A stretch of DNA of 64,000 nt, taken from NCBI RefSeq assembly GCF_000189755.2, contig NZ_KI912183.1, forward strand, positions 1,304,257-1,368,256. Direction: 5' to 3'. Below are positions 8,486 through 18,239 of this stretch, piece after piece. The DNA is from Desulfotomaculum nigrificans DSM 574. GTDB taxonomy: Bacteria; Bacillota; Desulfotomaculia; Desulfotomaculales; Desulfotomaculaceae. The notes under the pieces were generated by a model. It saw only the letters and a list, made by a program, of their open reading frames with translations, was not told the DNA's origin and ran no database searches. The position numbers and the translations under genes are program-made. Each line of letters begins with the position of its first letter. The stretch's first letter is position 1.

Positions 8486-10361
8486 TGTAAGGCTGGGTAT
8501 AGCCAGCGCAGACGGCTACCAGGTGTTATGCTGCACAGGAACCGGTTGTTCATCCAGCGGCAGTAAATCTGTCATCAAGGCCCTGAATCACCATATTAAA
8601 AGCCAGGGTTTGCAGGACCGGGTTAGGGTTTACAAAACCGGCTGCTTTGGCTTTTGTAAAATGGGGCCGATACTGCTGGTCCACCCGGGGCAAGTTTTTT
8701 ACTGCCTGGTCAGTGAAAAGGATACCGAGGACCTGGTAGTACAGCATTTTAAGAGAGGTCAGATAGTAGAAAGGCTGCTATACAAGGAACCTGCTGAGCA
8801 TAAAACCCATCTGCATATGAGGGATATCCCCTTTTTTCAGGCCCAAATGCGTATTGCCCTGCGCAACTGCGGCTTGATTAATCCCGAAGTCATTGGGGAA
8901 TATATCGCCAATGACGGGTACTTTGCCCTGTACGATGTAATTCATAATAAAAAACCGCAAGAGGTTATTGAGATTATCAGTAAATCCGGCTTAAGGGGTC
9001 GCGGCGGTGGCGGGTTTCCCACCGGTAAAAAGTGGGCCTTTACTGCTCAAGCCAAGGATTTTCCTAAATATGTGGTCTGCAATGCGGACGAAGGGGACCC
9101 CGGAGCCTTCATGGATCGCAGCATCCTGGAAGGTGACCCCCACAGCGTGCTGGAAGCCATGGCCATAGCAGGTTACAGTATTGGGGCCAACCAGGGTATC
9201 ATTTATGTCCGGGCCGAATATCCCATCGCCATAAAACGCCTGGAGCTAGCCATCAGGCAGGCCCGGGAGATGGGTTTACTGGGCAGCCGCCTTTTTGACA
9301 GTGAATTCTCCTTTGATATAGATCTTCGTTTGGGTGCCGGAGCCTTTGTCTGCGGCGAAGAAACCGCCCTGCTTAAATCAGCCATGGGCCAGCGGGGTGA
9401 ACCCCGACCCAGGCCCCCCTTCCCGGCTGTCTGCGGTTTCCGCAACAAGCCCACCCTACTTAATAATGTAGAGACCTACGCCAATGTACCCATTATTTTA
9501 AGAAAAGGCTGGGCATGGTACGCCGCTATGGGAACGGAAACCTGCAAAGGCACCAAGGTTTTTTCCATCGCCGGTAAAATTAACAACACTGGCCTCATTG
9601 AGGTCCCCATGGGCACCACCCTGCGCACCATCATTTACGATATCGGTGGCGGTATCCCCGGCGGCAGGGCATTTAAAGCCGTGCAAACCGGGGGTCCCTC
9701 CGGTGGTGTAATTCCGGCCCATCTGCTGGATACACCCATTGATTACGAATCCCTGTCCCAGGCCGGATCGATGATGGGTTCCGGCGGTTTGATTGTGATG
9801 GACGAAACCGACTGTATGGTGGACATCGCCAAGTTTTATTTGCAATTCAGCCAGGATGAATCCTGCGGCAAATGTACCCCCTGTCGAATAGGCACCAAGC
9901 GTATGTTGGAGATTATGGAACGGATTACCCAGGGCAAGGGAGAAATGAAGGATTTAGAAGAATTGGAGGAACTGGCCGGGGATATTAAGGACGCCTCCCT
10001 CTGCGGTTTAGGTCAGACCGCTCCCAATCCGGTACTTTCTACCCTGCGCTTCTTCCGGGAAGAATATATCGCCCACGTGCGGGATAAAACCTGTCCGGCA
10101 GGGGTCTGCCGGGAATTGACAGACTTTGTGGTAGATCCCGCCAAATGTATATCCTGCGGTATTTGTGCTAAGGCCTGCGGTGTTGGGGCCATCAGCGGCG
10201 AAAAGAAAAAACCCTTTTATATCGATCGACAGAAATGTATCAAATGCGGCGCCTGTCAGGCTCGCTGTCCGAAGGAGGCCATCTTTAAAGCCGCCATGGG
10301 AGGTGAAGTAACCGATGCCAACAAACCAGGAGATAACCGGACCGCGTACCCTACCCCATGA
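8424..10361 (+). CDS. hydB: NuoF-like flavoprotein subunit of the [FeFe] hydrogenase
   Basis: About 645 residues, the NAD(P)H-binding FMN subunit. Domains in order: thioredoxin-like [2Fe-2S] domain (~30-115, cysteines CCTGTGC and CFGFC); a NuoF core (~150-500) with SGLRGRGGGGFPTG and the NADH/FMN glycine-rich region, GAGAFVCGEETAL, then an SLBB part; an iron-sulfur motif SCGKCTPCRIG near ~490; and a C-terminal pair of [4Fe-4S] motifs (CISCGICAKAC and CIKCGACQARC). ATG 8424 follows GCAGGTG; GTG 8415 is the alternative. It overlaps hydC by 62 bases and hydA by 47, marking a tightly coupled operon. The layout matches bifurcating HydB of Thermotoga/Moorella type. Confidence 0.9.
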   Translation: MRVRNLQDLEIIKNCHLPDLNVRLGIASADGYQVLCCTGTGCSSSGSKSVIKALNHHIKSQGLQDRVRVYKTGCFGFCKMGPILLVHPGQVFYCLVSEKDTEDLVVQHFKRGQIVERLLYKEPAEHKTHLHMRDIPFFQAQMRIALRNCGLINPEVIGEYIANDGYFALYDVIHNKKPQEVIEIISKSGLRGRGGGGFPTGKKWAFTAQAKDFPKYVVCNADEGDPGAFMDRSILEGDPHSVLEAMAIAGYSIGANQGIIYVRAEYPIAIKRLELAIRQAREMGLLGSRLFDSEFSFDIDLRLGAGAFVCGEETALLKSAMGQRGEPRPRPPFPAVCGFRNKPTLLNNVETYANVPIILRKGWAWYAAMGTETCKGTKVFSIAGKINNTGLIEVPMGTTLRTIIYDIGGGIPGGRAFKAVQTGGPSGGVIPAHLLDTPIDYESLSQAGSMMGSGGLIVMDETDCMVDIAKFYLQFSQDESCGKCTPCRIGTKRMLEIMERITQGKGEMKDLEELEELAGDIKDASLCGLGQTAPNPVLSTLRFFREEYIAHVRDKTCPAGVCRELTDFVVDPAKCISCGICAKACGVGAISGEKKKPFYIDRQKCIKCGACQARCPKEAIFKAAMGGEVTDANKPGDNRTAYPTP

Positions 10362-12203
10362 ACGACCGGTGGGAAAACCGCCGGTAGAACTGACCGGTGA
10401 ACAGGTCACCATGTATATTAACGATGAGCCGGTGCAGGCAGACAAGGGAACCAATGTATTGGAGGCCTGCCGGGCCAACGGTTATGACGTACCCAGCCTG
10501 TGCTATATTCGGGATATTAACACTGCCGGGTTTGCATTGTGGAAATTGAAGGGAGCCGCAACCTGCAGGCTGCCTGTGTTTACCCGGTGGCAGAAGGCCT
10601 CAGGGTTCATACCCACACCCCCAGGGTGCGCAAAGCCAGGCGGCGGGTGGTGGAGCTTTTACTTTCAGAGCACAACCGGGAATGCCCCACCTGCCCCAGG
10701 AGTGCGAACTGCGAACTGCAGGCGCTGGCCCGCAAAGTGGGGGCCCGCTACGGCAAACTGGCATCCCAGCCCCGTTGTGAACCCAAGATTGTGAAAAATC
10801 CTTTCATCGTGCGGGATTATAGCAAATGCGTCAAATGCCGGCGCTGCGAGGCAGTATGTAAAAATATGCAGGGGATCGGTGTTTATGTCCCGCTCAACCG
10901 GGGTTATGAAACTATTATTGCTCCGGCCTTTGAACGTAATTTGGCGGAAGTGGCCTGCATCGCCTGCGGCCAGTGTTTACTGGCCTGCCCCACCGCTTCC
11001 CTCACCGAACGGTCGTATATTGAAGAGGTCTGGCAGGCCCTGGATGACCCGGCCAAGCATGTGGTGGTGCAGACGGCGCCAGCCATTCAGGTGAGTATCG
11101 GCGAGGAGTTTGGCCTGCCTGCGGGTACGGTGGTTTCCGGCAAACTGGCTGCATCCTTGCGGCGTCTGGGCTTTGACAGCGTCTTTTCCACCGACTTTGC
11201 CGCCGACTTGACCATTATGGAAGAGGCCCATGAATTGCTGCACAGGCTGGCAAAGGGCGGCCCGCTGCCCCTGATCTCCTCCTGCAGCCCGGGCTGGATT
11301 AAGTTTTGCGAGCACTTCTATCCCGAGTTTATTGACAATCTCTCAACCTGCAAATCTCCTATGGAAATGTTCGGGGCATTGGCTAAGACCTACTACGCTC
11401 AAAAGGCCGCTATCGATCCTAAAGACATGGTGGTGGTGGCTGTGATGCCCTGCACCGCCAAAAAATTTGAAGCCGCCAGGCCGGAAATGACAACCTATGG
11501 CTTGCGGGATGTAGACTATGTTTTAACCACTCGGGAACTGGCAAAGATGCTGCGACAGGCCGATATCAATTTAAATAAACTTCCCGAGGAAGATTTTGAC
11601 CAGCCCCTGGGCCTGTCCTCCGGCGCCGCCAACATCTTCGCCACCACCGGCGGGGTAATGGAAGCAGCCATCCGCACCGCCCTGGCCCTCACGGAAGGAA
11701 AAGAGCTGGGTCGGTTGGAATTTAAAGAATTCCGGGGCACCACCGGCATCAAAGAAGCAGAAGTGGAACTGAAAGGTCAAACCCTGCGACTGGCTGTGGC
11801 CCACGGCACCAACAATGCGAAAAAGCTAATGGAAAGATTAAAGAGGGGAGAAAAATTCCACTTTATTGAGATCATGGCCTGCGCCGGAGGCTGTGTGGGC
11901 GGCGGCGGTCAGCCCATCACCGGTGACCCGGAGAAACCGGAACTAACCCTGGAACACCGGCAGAAAAGGGCGGCCGGGTTATATGCCCTGGATCTCAGTA
12001 AGGAACTTCGGCGCTCCCATGAAAATAAGGCAGTACTGCAGGTTTATCAGGAATTCCTGGGCGAACCCATGAGTAAGAAGGCCAAAGAAATCCTCCATAC
12101 TCACTATACCGCCCGGGGTAAGCTGCCTGGCTTTAACTTTGAACATTTAGCAAAGCCCGACCCGGAAGTGCCGGTGGGCAATCCGCCGGGCTTGCTGCAC
12201 TAA
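10315..12203 (+). pseudogene. hydA: catalytic [FeFe]-hydrogenase subunit with an internal frameshift
   Basis: The H2-activating subunit, ~630 residues if intact. It starts at ATG 10315 behind GGAGGTGA and first encodes a [2Fe-2S] ferredoxin-like domain (PSLCYIRDIN), then switches frame near 10520-10522. The second frame resumes at CRVCIVEIEG and runs to the end. Compared with the family pattern IN-x-x-G-A-C-R-V-C, about 10 bases seem to be missing just before CRVC. Downstream all catalytic parts are present: HNRECPTCPRSANC, two [4Fe-4S] motifs (CVKCRRCEAVC, CIACGQCLLAC), H-cluster motifs SCSPGW, MPCTAKK and ACAGGCVGGGG, and the C-terminal small-subunit-like tail. As read, full-length protein cannot be made; true deletion, assembly error, or recoding are all possible. 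Confidence 0.85.
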
Positions 12204-12232
12204 TGAAACCCAATATAATAGCAATAAAAACA

Positions 12233-12269
12233 GAAACCCGTATCACTTTTTATGGTGGATACGGGTTTC
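12233..12269. terminator. bidirectional terminator between hydA and lysC
   Basis: GAAACCCGTATC (12233-12244) pairs with GATACGGGTTTC (12258-12269). CTTTT follows on plus and TGTTTTTATT on minus, so it can serve both converging operons. Confidence 0.85.
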
Positions 12270-12355
12270 CTTTTGGGATTTGATTAACTGTTGCTACCCT
12301 TTTGGGTTAGCCTCTTTTACCAGGTGCTACTTAGATTAAGGGGGTTGGGAATTCT

Positions 12356-13594
12356 CTACTTACCGTATTTTTTAGCTTCTTCTAAATCATGCAGCCTAAA
12401 TTTTTTATGCAGGGCTTTAACGGCCTTTTCTGTTTCGGCCCGCTTAATCACACAGGATACCTTGATCTCGGAGGTAGTGATCATCTCCAGGTTGATTCCT
12501 TCATCAGCCAGGGCCTCAAACATATCGGCAGCCACGCCGGGGTGGGAAATCATGCCGGCCCCGACGATAGATACCTTGGCCACATCTTCATCATGGGTGT
12601 AGCTTTTAAAGCCCACTTCCTCCCGGATCTCTTCTATAATTTGCAGGGCCTTGCGCAGGTCATCCCGGGTGGTGGTGAAGCCGATGTCGTTCATGTTGTT
12701 GCGCATGGCGCTTTGAATGATCATATCTACGTTAATGTTTTGGGCGGATAAGGCCTTAAAGATTTTCTTGGCTACGCCCGGTTGATCCGGCACATCAAAC
12801 AATCCGATTTTAACTACGTTATAATCATAGGCTACGCCGCTAACTACTGGTGCATTTTCCATATCCGGTGCCTCCTCGACAATTGTACCTTCCCTGTGGT
12901 CAAAACTGGTGCGCACATGCAGGGGAATACCATATTGTTTAGCCACTTCTACCGACCGGGGGTGCAGTACCTGGGCCCCCAGGCTGGCCAGCTCCAGCAT
13001 TTCATCAAAGGAGATCCGTTCCAGCTTGCTGGCTTCCGGGACCAGCCGGGGGTCGGTGGTATAAACTCCGTCCACATCGGTAAAGATTTCGCAGACATCG
13101 GCCTGCAGAGCCGCGGCCAGGGCCACTGCCGTGGTATCCGAGCCACCCCGGCCCAGGGTGGTAATATCGTTATGGGAGTTAACCCCCTGGAAACCGGCCA
13201 CCACCACAATCCGGCCCTGGGCCAGTTCCTCACCGATACGATCGGTGGTAATATCCAATATCTTTGCCTTGGTATGCACATCATCGGTATAGATACCCAC
13301 TTGCGCACCGGTCAGGGACACCACATCCACTCCCAGGTCTTTAATAGCCATGGCCAAAAGGGCAATGGATACTTGCTCCCCGGTGGACAGCAGCATGTCC
13401 ATTTCCCGCTCAGAGGGGTTATCAGTAACCTGTTTCATTAATTCAATTAACTCATCGGTGGTATCGCCCATGGCCGATACCACCACCACCACTTGATTTC
13501 CTCTTTGCTGTTCCTCCACCACCCGGCGGGCCACCCGCTTGATCCGCTCCGGGTTGGCCACCGAGCTGCCGCCAAACTTTTTCACAACCAGCAT
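12356..13594 (-). CDS. lysC: aspartate kinase
   Basis: Phosphorylates L-aspartate at the head of the lysine/threonine/methionine branch. ATG 13594, ten bases after AGAGGT, gives 412 residues; an in-frame ATG at 13639 lacks a ribosome site. The kinase domain (~1-250) shows KKFGGSSV at its N-terminus and the FTDVDGVYTTDPR motif; two ACT domains (~265-400) provide the expected allosteric control by lysine and/or threonine. It is the last gene of an ACT-hom-thrB-lysC run and ends at a bidirectional terminator shared with hydA. Confidence 0.94.
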   Translation of the reverse strand: MLVVKKFGGSSVANPERIKRVARRVVEEQQRGNQVVVVVSAMGDTTDELIELMKQVTDNPSEREMDMLLSTGEQVSIALLAMAIKDLGVDVVSLTGAQVGIYTDDVHTKAKILDITTDRIGEELAQGRIVVVAGFQGVNSHNDITTLGRGGSDTTAVALAAALQADVCEIFTDVDGVYTTDPRLVPEASKLERISFDEMLELASLGAQVLHPRSVEVAKQYGIPLHVRTSFDHREGTIVEEAPDMENAPVVSGVAYDYNVVKIGLFDVPDQPGVAKKIFKALSAQNINVDMIIQSAMRNNMNDIGFTTTRDDLRKALQIIEEIREEVGFKSYTHDEDVAKVSIVGAGMISHPGVAADMFEALADEGINLEMITTSEIKVSCVIKRAETEKAVKALHKKFRLHDLEEAKKYGK

Positions 13595-13641
13595 TCTGTT
13601 CACTACCTCTCTGCGCGTTAATCCTTTAACATAGTACATTA

Positions 13642-14559
13642 TTAATTAAACCATATTATTTGCGCTCCATCAATGGTTGGAATGAGAACTTTTGTGTGGC
13701 AATTTACCCCTGCTTGTTTAAATGAATGCTGCATGGACGCCGCCACAGCTTCCTCGGCCCCGCAGGTTAAGGCAATTACCGTTGGTCCGGCCCCGCTTAA
13801 GGTAACATTTAAGGCTCCGGCCTGCCGGGCCGCCGCCATAACCTCCTTCATCCCCGGTACCAGATTGGCTCGGTGAGGCTGATGCAATACGTCCTGCCCG
13901 GCAACTTGTAATAAATCCAAACGTTTTTCACACAGGGCGCCCACCAGGAGAGCCGCCCGGCTTAAGTTAAAAACGGCCTCCTGCAGGCTAACTCTTTGGG
14001 GCAGCACTTCCCGGGCTGCCCGGGTGGATAATGGGAAATCGGGAATGGCCACCACGGTATTTAAACCGGCCGGAGGATCGATTCTCAGGTAATGTACCTT
14101 ACTGTCCTGCAGCACGGAAATAACAATGCCCCCCAGCAAAGCCGGGGCCACATTATCCGGGTGACCTTCCAGTTCGGTTGCCAATTCCAGCAGTCTTTCC
14201 TGAGATAGTCTTTCACAAGTTAACCGGTTAGCTGCCGTCAGACCTCCCACGATGGCCGCAGCACTGCTGCCCAACCCCCGGGAAGTGGGAATTTTATTCA
14301 CCAGTTTAATGGTTAAGCCAGGTACCGGCTGGCCCAGTTCGGCGTAGACCCGCCGGGCTGCCCGGTAAACAATGTTCTGCTCGTCACGGCTGATGTCCAT
14401 GGCTCCTTCGCCTTCAACTTCTATTGACAGTTTATCCCCGGATATGGACATATATATTTCGTTATACAGATTCAGGGCCATGCCCAGGCAATCAAAACCC
14501 GGGCCCATGTTGGCAGTGGTAGCAGGTACTGCTACACGGACTGTTTTATGCATGCCCAT
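13642..14559 (-). CDS. thrB: homoserine kinase
   Basis: GHMP-family kinase making O-phosphohomoserine for threonine synthesis. 305 residues from ATG 14559 behind GGAAGGAG. The N-terminal VPATTANMGPGFDCLGMA, the phosphate loop PTSRGLGSSAAAI and the C-terminal LSGAGPT are all present. It overlaps hom by 14 bases, so the pair is translationally coupled. No threonine synthase gene lies in this window. Confidence 0.95.
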   Translation of the reverse strand: MGMHKTVRVAVPATTANMGPGFDCLGMALNLYNEIYMSISGDKLSIEVEGEGAMDISRDEQNIVYRAARRVYAELGQPVPGLTIKLVNKIPTSRGLGSSAAAIVGGLTAANRLTCERLSQERLLELATELEGHPDNVAPALLGGIVISVLQDSKVHYLRIDPPAGLNTVVAIPDFPLSTRAAREVLPQRVSLQEAVFNLSRAALLVGALCEKRLDLLQVAGQDVLHQPHRANLVPGMKEVMAAARQAGALNVTLSGAGPTVIALTCGAEEAVAASMQHSFKQAGVNCHTKVLIPTIDGAQIIWFN

Positions 14560-15853
14560 TGTCTTCTCCTTCCACTCGGATAACGTTGGCCACTTCTAAG
14601 ACTGAGGAAAGCTGCTTGAGATCCATTAAAGCATCCTGCACATTTTGTTCCTGCACTTTATGGGTAATTAACACCAATTCGGCCGTTTTACCGGTGGCAC
14701 CCTTTTGAATTACTGATTTCAGGCTTACCTCTTTATTGCCAAAGATCAGGGCCACCGAGGCCAGCACGCCCGGTTTGTCTGCCACCTTAAGCCTGATATA
14801 GTATTTGCTGAAGGTCTCACCGATGTCTAACACCGGTTTATGGTCAAAACAGGTGCAGCCGATAAAACCAGGCACGCCCTGCATAATATCCCTGGCCGCA
14901 TCCATAATATCCGCCACCACAGCACTGGCAGTGGGCAGCTCGCCGGCTCCTTTGCCGTAAAACATGGTATCGCCGACGGCATTACCCCGCACGAAAACAG
15001 CGTTAAATACATCTCCTACGGCAGCTAAGGGATGATGCTTGGGTATAAAGGTGGGGTGAACCCGCACTTCTATGCCGTCAGGCCGGTTTTTGGCAATGCC
15101 TAAAAGTTTAATCACATACCCCAGTTCGTCAGCAAAGGTTATGTCATCAGCAGTTATGCCGGTGATCCCCTCGGTATGCACTTTACTTAACGGCACCCTG
15201 GTGTTAAAGGCAATGGAGGCCAGAATGGCAATTTTTCTGGCGGCGTCAAAGCCGCCCACATCAGCCGTGGGGTCCGCCTCGGCATAACCTTTAGCCTGGG
15301 CTTCGGCCAGTACTTGGGCAAAGCCGCTGCCCTCCCGGGTCATCTTAGTTAGCATATAATTGGTGGTACCGTTTATGATGCCGAAGACTTCTTCTATGCG
15401 GTTACCGGCCAGGCTTTGTTTTAAGGTGCGAATAATAGGAATACCCCCGGCTACACTGGCCTCAAAGAGTAAATCACAGTTATATTTTTTAGCTGTCTCA
15501 AATAATACCTGTCCGTACTCAGCCACCATATCCTTATTGGCGGTGACCACGCTCTTACCGTTGCTAAGCGCTGCCAGCACATAATCCAGGGTAGGGTTAG
15601 TGCCTCCTAAAACTTCCACCACAATTTTAATTTCCGGATCACCGGTAATTTCATTCAGGTCGGTGGTCAGGATTCCTGCCGGCAGTTCAATGCCCCGGTC
15701 CTTGGCTAAACTTCGCACCAGAATCTTTTTAATTTCCAGCCGGGCACCTATCCGCTGTTGAATACTCTCTCTATTTTCTTGTAAGATGCGAAATACACCC
15801 CGGCCCACCGTGCCTAAACCTAATAAACCAATTTTAATTATCTGCCGCTCCAT
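14546..15853 (-). CDS. hom: homoserine dehydrogenase
   Basis: Reduces aspartate semialdehyde to homoserine. 435 residues: NAD(P)-binding domain with GLLGLGTVGRGV at residues ~9-20, catalytic domain with GGIPIIRTLKQSLAGN and NGTTNYMLT, and a C-terminal ACT domain (~350-425) for feedback by threonine. The start at ATG 15853 has only a weak ribosome site (AAAGGGGAT). It lies between the ACT regulator upstream and thrB downstream in one operon. Confidence 0.95.
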   Translation of the reverse strand: MERQIIKIGLLGLGTVGRGVFRILQENRESIQQRIGARLEIKKILVRSLAKDRGIELPAGILTTDLNEITGDPEIKIVVEVLGGTNPTLDYVLAALSNGKSVVTANKDMVAEYGQVLFETAKKYNCDLLFEASVAGGIPIIRTLKQSLAGNRIEEVFGIINGTTNYMLTKMTREGSGFAQVLAEAQAKGYAEADPTADVGGFDAARKIAILASIAFNTRVPLSKVHTEGITGITADDITFADELGYVIKLLGIAKNRPDGIEVRVHPTFIPKHHPLAAVGDVFNAVFVRGNAVGDTMFYGKGAGELPTASAVVADIMDAARDIMQGVPGFIGCTCFDHKPVLDIGETFSKYYIRLKVADKPGVLASVALIFGNKEVSLKSVIQKGATGKTAELVLITHKVQEQNVQDALMDLKQLSSVLEVANVIRVEGEDNGHA

Positions 15854-15876
15854 AGGAATCCCCTTTCACTATCTTT

Positions 15877-16323
15877 CTAATTTTGCCCCACTATGCGTAC
15901 GTCCTGTACACCCGGCACACCTCTGATAATAGCCAGCAAATCTTCTAAATCCTGCTTCATTTCGGCTGTTTCGATGGACAGGGTAGCATTGGCCAGGCCC
16001 TGCAACGGTAAGTTTTGGTTAATGGTTAAGATACTCCCCTTGACAGAAGCAATGCTGTTTAATACTGTAGAAAGTACGCCGGGCCGGTGTTCCAATAAAA
16101 GCGCCAGCGTCACAATTTTGCCCTTACTCCATTGATGGAAGGGGAAAACTTTATCTTTGTACTTATAAAAGGCACTGCGGCTCAAATCTACTTTTTCCAC
16201 CGCTTCGTTAACGGTGTGAGCCGCCCCCTTAAGCAACAGCTCTTTGGCCATAACGGTTTTGAGTATAGCTTCCGGCAGTATATCTTCTTGTACCAAATAA
16301 AATGTTGGTTCCTTTTTATTCAC
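15877..16323 (-). CDS. ACT domain protein of the PheB type (UPF0735-like)
   Basis: 148 residues. The N-terminal half (residues ~10-65) has a helix-turn-helix-like segment ([19 protein letters not shown]) and the C-terminal half (~70-145) an ACT domain ([16 protein letters not shown]). Family members resemble Bacillus PheB, whose function is uncertain. The start is GTG 16323 with GGAGG seven bases upstream. As first gene before hom and thrB under its own promoter, it is a candidate amino-acid-sensing regulator of this operon; that is inference from domains and position. Confidence 0.82.
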   Translation of the reverse strand: MNKKEPTFYLVQEDILPEAILKTVMAKELLLKGAAHTVNEAVEKVDLSRSAFYKYKDKVFPFHQWSKGKIVTLALLLEHRPGVLSTVLNSIASVKGSILTINQNLPLQGLANATLSIETAEMKQDLEDLLAIIRGVPGVQDVRIVGQN

Positions 16324-16388
16324 CGCAGGGCCTCCCTATAGTTTATTTTAGTCTATTTTGAGTGGATAATTATCCGCCCATGGTAGAC

Positions 16389-16417
16389 ATTATAGCATGC
16401 TTAAATTTAGCCGGCAA
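16389..16417 (-). promoter_or_regulatory. sigma-A-type promoter of the ACT-hom-thrB-lysC operon
   Basis: Read on minus: TTGCCG (16417-16412), 17-base spacer, TATAAT (16394-16389). Transcription would start near 16382. The perfect palindrome GGATAATTATCC (16364-16375) lies in the first ~20 transcribed bases and could be an operator. Confidence 0.75.
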
Positions 16418-16579
16418 ATGCTGTTTATTACCATGATTATTTATTTAACAAAATGTTCGTTAGCAAACGCCGGTTTACTTGGTTTCGCTTTCTCTACCTT
16501 GGTTGTAATTAAATGGAATAAAATCTAAATAGCAAAATATGCTTGAACAATTTTAATATTTCCATTTACCACGAATAAC

Positions 16580-16698
16580 TTGTAAATTAATATGGTTTTG
16601 CTATAATATTCACAAGGTTTGCCGGTTACCATTATGACCATTTACTTCCCCCTTTTATATAGAAGATTTATTCCCCCCTACCAAGGGGATTTTTTTTT
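16580..16698 (+). ncRNA. candidate small RNA between the hom operon and spoIVA
   Basis: On plus, TTGTAA (16580-16585), a 16-base spacer and TATAAT (16602-16607) form a good promoter. About 70 bases on, CCCCT/AGGGG make a short GC stem (16676-16689) followed by nine T (16690-16698). No open reading frame of note lies between, so a transcript of ~85 nt is predicted. It matches no RNA family I recognise. Confidence 0.45.
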
Positions 16699-16708
16699 CT
16701 AAATACAC

Positions 16709-16749
16709 AAGAACCCCGCACTCTGGGCCAGGGACCCTGCGGGGTTCTT
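16709..16749 (-). terminator. terminator-like hairpin after spoIVA
   Basis: AAGAACCCCGCA (16709-16720) pairs perfectly with TGCGGGGTTCTT (16738-16749). The T tract is weak on either strand, but it lies just 12 bases from the spoIVA stop. Confidence 0.7.
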
Positions 16750-16760
16750 ATGGTTTATTT

Positions 16761-18239
16761 TTAAATGATGATACAAATCAGACCGCCACTACCTTCGTTA
16801 ACAATGCGCTGCAGGGTTTCTTGCAGCTTAACTTGCGCATTTTCCGGCATCCGGTGCAGTTTATTTTGGATGCCCTCACGGACCAGGTCATGCAAGGTTT
16901 TGCCAAAGATCTCAGACTCCCAGATCTTTTGCGGGTTCTCATCGAAACCGGCCAGCATGTACTGCACCAGTTCCTCACATTGTTTTTCAGTGCCGATGAT
17001 GGGTGTAATTTCGGTGGTGATATCCGCTCTGATTATATGCAGGGACGGGGCACTGGCCTTTAGTTTGACCCCAAATCTGTTGCCCTGGCGGATCAGTTCC
17101 GGTTCTTCCAGGTTCATCTCATCCAGCCGCGGCGTTACTACCCCGTAGCCGGTATCCCGAACTTCCTGTAAAGCAGTGGCTACCTTGTCGTATTCACGTT
17201 TAGCCACAGATAAGTCCTTAACTAACCGGAACAGGTGATGGTCGCCTTCAATTTCAAAGCCGGTTTCCTCAGCCAAAACACGGTAAAACAGATCGGGTTG
17301 TGCCACCATATCAATGGAGGCGGAGCCGGTACCCATATCCATATGTTTCAGGTTTACCTGGTGTACAAAGTCATAACTGTCTAAACTGGTGACAGCGGTT
17401 TCAATATCTCTCAGGCGGCGCACATGACGCACAGTATCCTTAACGGCATCCTCAAAGCTCTGGCGTAGCCAGTGTTTGCTGTCCAACTCTTCAATCCAAA
17501 GGGGCAGACTGATATTGACTTCATTCACCGGGAATTCATATAAAACTTGCTCTAAAATCTTTAAAATATCCTGCTGGTTCAATTCCGCACAATCAACGGC
17601 AAGTACCGGAACATCATATCTTTCGGTCAATTCAGCGGCCAGTTGTTGAGTTTCCGGAGCCTGGGGCCGAATTGAGTTAAGCAAAATAATAAAGGGCTTG
17701 TTGATGTCCTTTAATTCCTCCACCACTCTTTCTTCGGCATCAACATAGTTTTCCCTGGGAATGTCGGTGATGGTACCGTCGGTGGTTACCACTATACCGA
17801 TGGTGGAGTGCTCGGAGATAACCTTGCGGGTACCAATTTCGGCGGCTTCCTGGAAAGGAATGGGTTCTTCATACCAGGGGGTGGTCACCATCCGCGGACC
17901 ATCTTCTTCTTCATAGCCCAGGGCCCCCACTACCCGGTAGCCCACGCAATCTACTAAACGCATTCTCACCTTAAGGCCCTGGTTAACGGCAATTTCCACC
18001 GCCTCATTGGGTACAAACTTGGGTTCCGTAGTCATGATGGTTCTGCCTGCCCCGCTCTGGGGCAACTCATCCTTTGCCCGCTCTTTATCATATACGTTTT
18101 TTATGTTAGGAATTACGGTTAATTCCATAAATCTTTTAATGAATGTGGATTTACCGGTCCGCACGCCGCCGACCACGCCGAGGTAGATATCTCCCCCGGT
18201 CCGCTCCGCTATATCGCGGAAGATATCCAGTTTGTCCAT
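16761..18239 (-). CDS. spoIVA: stage IV sporulation protein A, spore coat morphogenetic ATPase
   Basis: 492 residues, full family length. SpoIVA polymerises on the outer forespore membrane using ATP and forms the base of the spore coat. The Walker A segment GVVGGVRTGKSTFIKRF lies at residues ~22-38, and TTDGTITDIPRENY follows in the switch region; a long helical middle region and the conserved C-terminus complete the protein. The start ATG 18239 follows GAAGGAGGG. It should be under mother-cell sigma-E, but no convincing sigma-E promoter was identified upstream. Genes gpsA, plsY and der follow in the order usual for clostridia. Confidence 0.95.
   Translation of the reverse strand: MDKLDIFRDIAERTGGDIYLGVVGGVRTGKSTFIKRFMELTVIPNIKNVYDKERAKDELPQSGAGRTIMTTEPKFVPNEAVEIAVNQGLKVRMRLVDCVGYRVVGALGYEEEDGPRMVTTPWYEEPIPFQEAAEIGTRKVISEHSTIGIVVTTDGTITDIPRENYVDAEERVVEELKDINKPFIILLNSIRPQAPETQQLAAELTERYDVPVLAVDCAELNQQDILKILEQVLYEFPVNEVNISLPLWIEELDSKHWLRQSFEDAVKDTVRHVRRLRDIETAVTSLDSYDFVHQVNLKHMDMGTGSASIDMVAQPDLFYRVLAEETGFEIEGDHHLFRLVKDLSVAKREYDKVATALQEVRDTGYGVVTPRLDEMNLEEPELIRQGNRFGVKLKASAPSLHIIRADITTEITPIIGTEKQCEELVQYMLAGFDENPQKIWESEIFGKTLHDLVREGIQNKLHRMPENAQVKLQETLQRIVNEGSGGLICIII

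Noticed and set aside
12782-13441. 219-codon frame antisense to lysC
   Set aside because: It is a shadow of a well-supported aspartate kinase and has no ribosome site or family match.
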